NCBI GenBank assembly: GCA_001600875.1
Contig: BCLD01000001.1
Coordinates: 1,999,452 to 2,063,451 of the forward strand
Direction of reading: 5' to 3'
DNA length: 64,000 bases
Source: Solicoccozyma terricola
Lineage: Eukaryota; Basidiomycota; Tremellomycetes; Filobasidiales; Piskurozymaceae
The position numbers and the translations under genes are program-made. The first letter of the stretch is position 1. The number at the start of each line of letters is the position of its first letter. This document shows positions 60,446 through 64,000 of the stretch, piece by piece. The notes below the pieces were generated by a model that did no database searches, was not told the origin of the DNA, and saw only the letters and a list, made by a program, of their open reading frames with translations.

Positions 60446-63408
60446 TCAACATCCTAATCGCACAACTGCAGGCCATGCGACTTGGTGTCCGCGATTCCGG
60501 ACGAGCACTCGAGTTTCATGGTGGTCCAGTATGTTTTGATCGAATCGACATTGCAACAGACTCAGGAGGGAGACTGCTCCAGTTGCGTACCCGTGTCCCC
60601 TGGCGAGCGAGGTACCACCAACGAGCACAAAGCCGAGCGGCTTTGCATCTGGTCTGATGTCATGTTGCTGTGACAACGCCACCACCTTCTCTCCATCATC
60701 TTCGCCCAAATGCCTTGGAATCCCACTCTGTTCTGAGAAGACTGCTGCATTTCCGTTCGGTTTACCTCTGCCAGTGTATTCGATGACTACCTGCAGCAAG
60801 CAATCGGAGAGGGAAATTCGACAGGGCAAGCCGACCGCCTGCAGATCCAGACGTTGACGGTGATCGCGGCAGATGCGTTCGAGCTCTCTCTCTGCCTGCG
60901 CCGTCCCTTTGCTTGCCAAGATCGATCCAGCAAGACTAAGGGGAAGGAGCCAAGGTTCTACCTCTGCCTCGCCATTCATAGCAAGCTCTTCCCTGGAAAT
61001 GATACTTGCTTCCTGTGCGTGTTGCGCAACAAGCTTCCAATCCGGTTGCCATCCCCGTTGCGGACCAAGGCCAGTCAAGTTCAGACGCTTCGCAGGCGGA
61101 CGCCTTTGCCATCTCCGAACGTCGTGGGTCTCGACCCGTGTCCACCAATCCCGATAACTCTCAGTTGCGGGAAAAGCTTCCGGGAAGCTCGACACGCCAG
61201 ACTCCGAGTGTTGAACGCGGCGCTCGTCGATTCCCCCGATCAGGCTGCCAGTGAAGACAAACGACTGCCAGAATGGCATGGCCCATCCGGAAGGTAACAG
61301 GATGAGGAATCCGTGCACCGGGTTTTCGCGACTGTGCGTATTTTGTCGACTGGTCTGAATGAGCATGATAGGAACCCGATCATCTTTGGCATCTGGTCGG
61401 AGACGACTACCTGGGAGACCCAGCTGTTCGGGGTGGTCAGAGGTGAGAAGTGTCATGATATCGATGAAATGATCAACGTACCCGTTGTCTCCGGGCATCG
61501 AGGTCCGCCTTCTTAAAAGTCGGCTTGATGAGAGTCGCTCTTGCTTCACTATCCCAAAGAGAGCTGGCGCAAAGCGCTACGTTAGGCATGATCTCCGCAC
61601 CCTTTACTGGCGGATTCGAATCTCGGGTCGAGTTATGAGGGGGGAAGCTGTAGCGAGTAGAGTGAACTCTTGCACCGGCTTGACGTCTCGTACAACTCAC
61701 CTCAATCTCGGATCGTGTACCAAAAGACCTGCAACCAAATCCGTCGAGATATTGGCGGATGACTGTAATCCGTTTAATGCGGACCAGAACTAAAGGTCGG
61801 TATCAGCCTCCAGTCGTCTCATCAGACTCAGCCAATCACTCACTTTCCGCTTGCTGGCATTCTCCGACTTGCACACACTAGTGATACCTTGCAAAATCAG
61901 ACCAGCTTTCGGACCCATAATTTCAAAACTATTTATCTCCCCTCTGAGGTCCTCGATCTTCAATGTGGACTTTACACCTAAATCCATCGGATCATCACTT
62001 TGCGACTTGACGACTTGCATTGCTCCATTTAAAGCTCTCCAAACTTCATCGAACATGGCGGGATGAAAACGAAGCCAGACTTGACGCTCTGCGGAGTCTG
62101 CATCTTTTCCGGGTCTCCATAAGACATCGGTTGGACCGATTAGACCATAAGGCCATTGAGCATGGTGGTGTATCGTTGTATGAGCTATTCGAGCACCTGT
62201 TTCGTATCTTTTTTTTTCCAAGCCAACCGGATCAGCGACGGAGGTTTCTGAGTAAGGGGATGACACGATTACTCACTTTCCACCAGCCCAAGCTGTTAAC
62301 CCCAAACACCTCTTCAGTACTCTGACTATGTCATCCCTCTCTCCGGTAATTTCCAAAGTGGAGAAGTAGGAAACATCATTGATGATACTTGAATTTCGAG
62401 CCGCTCGATAGGCTGGTCGTCGGGATTTAAGCGTCGGTGTTCTTGCCTATCAAGGTATCCAAAAAGCAGTATTCAATGCTTTGAGAAAAGTGCGAAAAAG
62501 AAGAACATAAGAAGTAACGTACTATTCGATGTCCCCAGATATCAATCATATGCATTCGTTTCGCATGCCAAATATGAGTTTCCAGCCACGTCTTTTTCAC
62601 TTGAGAGGGTCGATAGTGGATCCATCAATAACCTACCAACAGCACAAGGGTAAAAACTCACGCTGCCGCTTAAGATAAACGGAAGTTGGTCGTCCATTCT
62701 TCCCGCTCCTACGCAGTTTAGCTCTTTTTCGCTGTTTCTTCAATGTATCATCTTTTTCGTCGATCTTGGTTAACGAATTCCCAGCGTCAACATTCATATA
62801 AACCAGCATGGTTTAAGTTGAGCACTTACCTCTGCTTTCGCTTTCTCCCGGAGTCGAAGTGGAACACGGCGGAAATTGTGAGAAGCAGCTCGACGTCGTA
62901 AGTGGCGTGGCAGGGATTGGAAGGCTCTCGAGGTCAGTCGCGCACTGTGAATGATGTGGACCACGGTCAATTGGTGTTCGAATGGTCATTTTCATGAGCA
63001 TAAACACACGCTGCTAATCTCATTGCGGTGTGGAGGGTATGAATCTCGTGAGATCTTGCCTGTCAAAACGAGAACAATTATCATCAGTTCGAGTTGAACG
63101 ACGTGGGGGTTTTTGACGTTTGTAGCTCACGGAGATGAAGTTCTCCACATCTATAGCTCCAGGTAATGTTCTAGCGCCTGTAAAACGCCCCCGTTTGTCT
63201 CAATTAATTCCACTCGACACTCTCGGGATGTTATTCCGACCTTACTTTCTAGAACAGACAAGGCTGCATTCCCAATCAACTTTTTCCGATCTTTGCTTGC
63301 CGTTGGTACCCTTACAGGAAGCTGTTGACCATGTCGAACTATCTTCTGCTTCTTCCTCGACGGTCCTCCCTTCGATGGGGCTACCTCCGGAGCTCGCTTG
63401 GGAGGCAT
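60446..63408 (-). CDS. POP1: RNase P/MRP subunit Pop1
   Basis: Largest protein of RNase P (tRNA 5' leader removal) and RNase MRP (rRNA A3 cleavage). Start MPPKRAPEVAPSKGGPSRKK, basic. Exon 1 ends at 63246 and splices to ARTLPGAIDVENFISARSHE and then RLTSRAFQSLPRHLRRRAAS and RRVPLRLREKAKAE, the POP1 domain. The middle has LEITGERDDIVRVLKRCLGL-type sequence and MGPKAGLILQGITSVCKS. The POPLD domain is in HGFLILLPSGWAMPFWQSFV, FTGSLIGGIDERRVQHSESG and FPEAFPATESYRDWWTRVET, and the C-terminus has FVLVGGTSLARGHGYATGAV and ends VVRLGC. About 880 aa. Start codons of POP1 and RAI1 are 161 bp apart on opposite strands. Confidence 0.93.
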
Positions 63409-63569
63409 GATTGGTGTGTGTGGGAGGAGGTAGTGCTGCTGGTGATGTTCAACTGTCCGACTTATTTGTTGCTGCGGGCAACGATGGCCGTCTCGCGTGG
63501 CAGCTGTCATCCAACAATCATCAACTCGATAGATATCCCTCCCGCTTCTGGTCGTCATACAGCATCACC
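63409..63569. promoter_or_regulatory. Divergent promoter POP1 / RAI1
   Basis: 161 bp between the two start codons, so the promoters and leaders are shared. GC-moderate, no TATA box seen. Confidence 0.6.
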
Positions 63570-64000
63570 ATGTCTTCCTCAGCATTCTGTCCTCTCTCGC
63601 AGTCATCAACGTCTACCTCCCCTCTCGGCATCCAAAAACCTCACCTCCTCACTACTTATTCCCACCTGCCCAACCGCGACATCGTCCACTCCAATGAATC
63701 GATGGTGTATCACTCTCCAGCACCGATAGGGGTGGACTTGAATTACGGTTTCGAAACCAAAGTAGAGAGAGATCCAGAAAATGACATGGAAGAGCATTTA
63801 GACGGGTTGTGTCAAAGCTTGAGGAGGTGGGTTGAAGGTGGTGGGAATCTGAAGAGTGGGAGCCTTATTACTTGGAGAGGAATGTTGACTAGGTGAGTAG
63901 GTCCTCATCGTTTGGCGCGACGCGATGCAGTTTCGTCCAAGTGCTAAACATGAACACCATTACAGGCTACTTACAGCCTCATATGAGAAAGATCCATGGG
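63570..64000 (+). CDS. RAI1: Rai1/DXO decapping and quality-control nuclease, 3' partial
   Basis: Partner of the 5'-3' exonuclease Rat1 and itself an enzyme removing incomplete RNA caps. The ATG at 63570 starts [15 protein letters not shown]. The family blocks are visible: [20 protein letters not shown] (catalytic-pocket strand), [16 protein letters not shown] and [12 protein letters not shown], the active-site strand. Exon 1 ends at 63892, phase 2, and exon 2 starts at 63966 ([11 protein letters not shown]), after which the window ends. About 110 residues of an expected 350-400 are present. Confidence 0.88.

Noticed and set aside
1..64000. CRISPR arrays, transposons, biosynthetic or immune gene clusters
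   Set aside because: No spaced direct repeats, transposase, reverse transcriptase, terminal inverted repeats or core biosynthetic enzyme was seen.

Overview
The window is nuclear DNA from a fungus. The genes are dense, carry many short introns (about 45-110 nt, GTNNGT donors, CAG/TAG acceptors) and sit on both strands. The gene content is eukaryotic: PP2A subunits, COP9 signalosome, cytochrome c1, RNase P/MRP Pop1, and a tRNA-Asp with an intron. The very high intron density, the microexons and the protein sequences suggest a basidiomycete yeast, most likely a Tremellomycete (Cryptococcus/Kwoniella-like). That placement is inference; no rRNA or mating-type marker is present. I see no CRISPR array, transposon or viral gene.

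Layout. 0-15 kb: a 5'-truncated CDC55 (PP2A B55 subunit, +), a choline/ethanolamine kinase (-), the very large proteasome activator gene BLM10 (-, about 8.6 kb) and PPM1, the PP2A carboxyl methyltransferase (-). 15-25 kb: a complex I LYR subunit (NDUFA6, +) divergent from PPM1, a bleomycin-hydrolase-type cysteine peptidase (BLH1, -), a secreted GH20 hexosaminidase (-), an oxysterol-binding protein homologue (-), and tRNA-Asp(GTC) with an intron (-). 25-31 kb: a low-complexity stretch rich in G and C homopolymers, holding a proline-rich hypothetical protein (+), a GDPD-family phosphodiesterase (+) and a short uncharacterised gene (-). 31-44 kb, all -: tyrosine aminotransferase, MIT-domain protein, a 160-aa orphan, COP9 subunit CSN6, a second small orphan and cytochrome c1. 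44-52 kb, all -: a type II membrane dipeptidyl aminopeptidase, a fungal single-pass membrane protein and an F-box-like/LRR-like protein. 52-64 kb: an SPX-RING ubiquitin ligase (+), a Dbl-type RhoGEF (+), POP1 (-) and, divergent from it, RAI1 (+), cut by the window end.

Most genes are housekeeping genes. Functional links across the window are suggestive. PPM1 methylates the PP2A catalytic subunit, which favours assembly with Cdc55-type B subunits, and CDC55 lies 12 kb away. POP1 and RAI1 share a 161-bp divergent promoter, and both act in 5.8S rRNA 5'-end maturation (RNase MRP cleavage, then Rat1-Rai1 trimming). The most unusual features are tiny coding exons (a 7-nt exon in NDUFA6, an 8-nt terminal coding exon that completes the HbYX tail of BLM10, a 23-nt first exon in an orphan gene), the G/C homopolymer island at 25-31 kb, and three or four small orphan genes. 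I found no convincing new multi-gene system.
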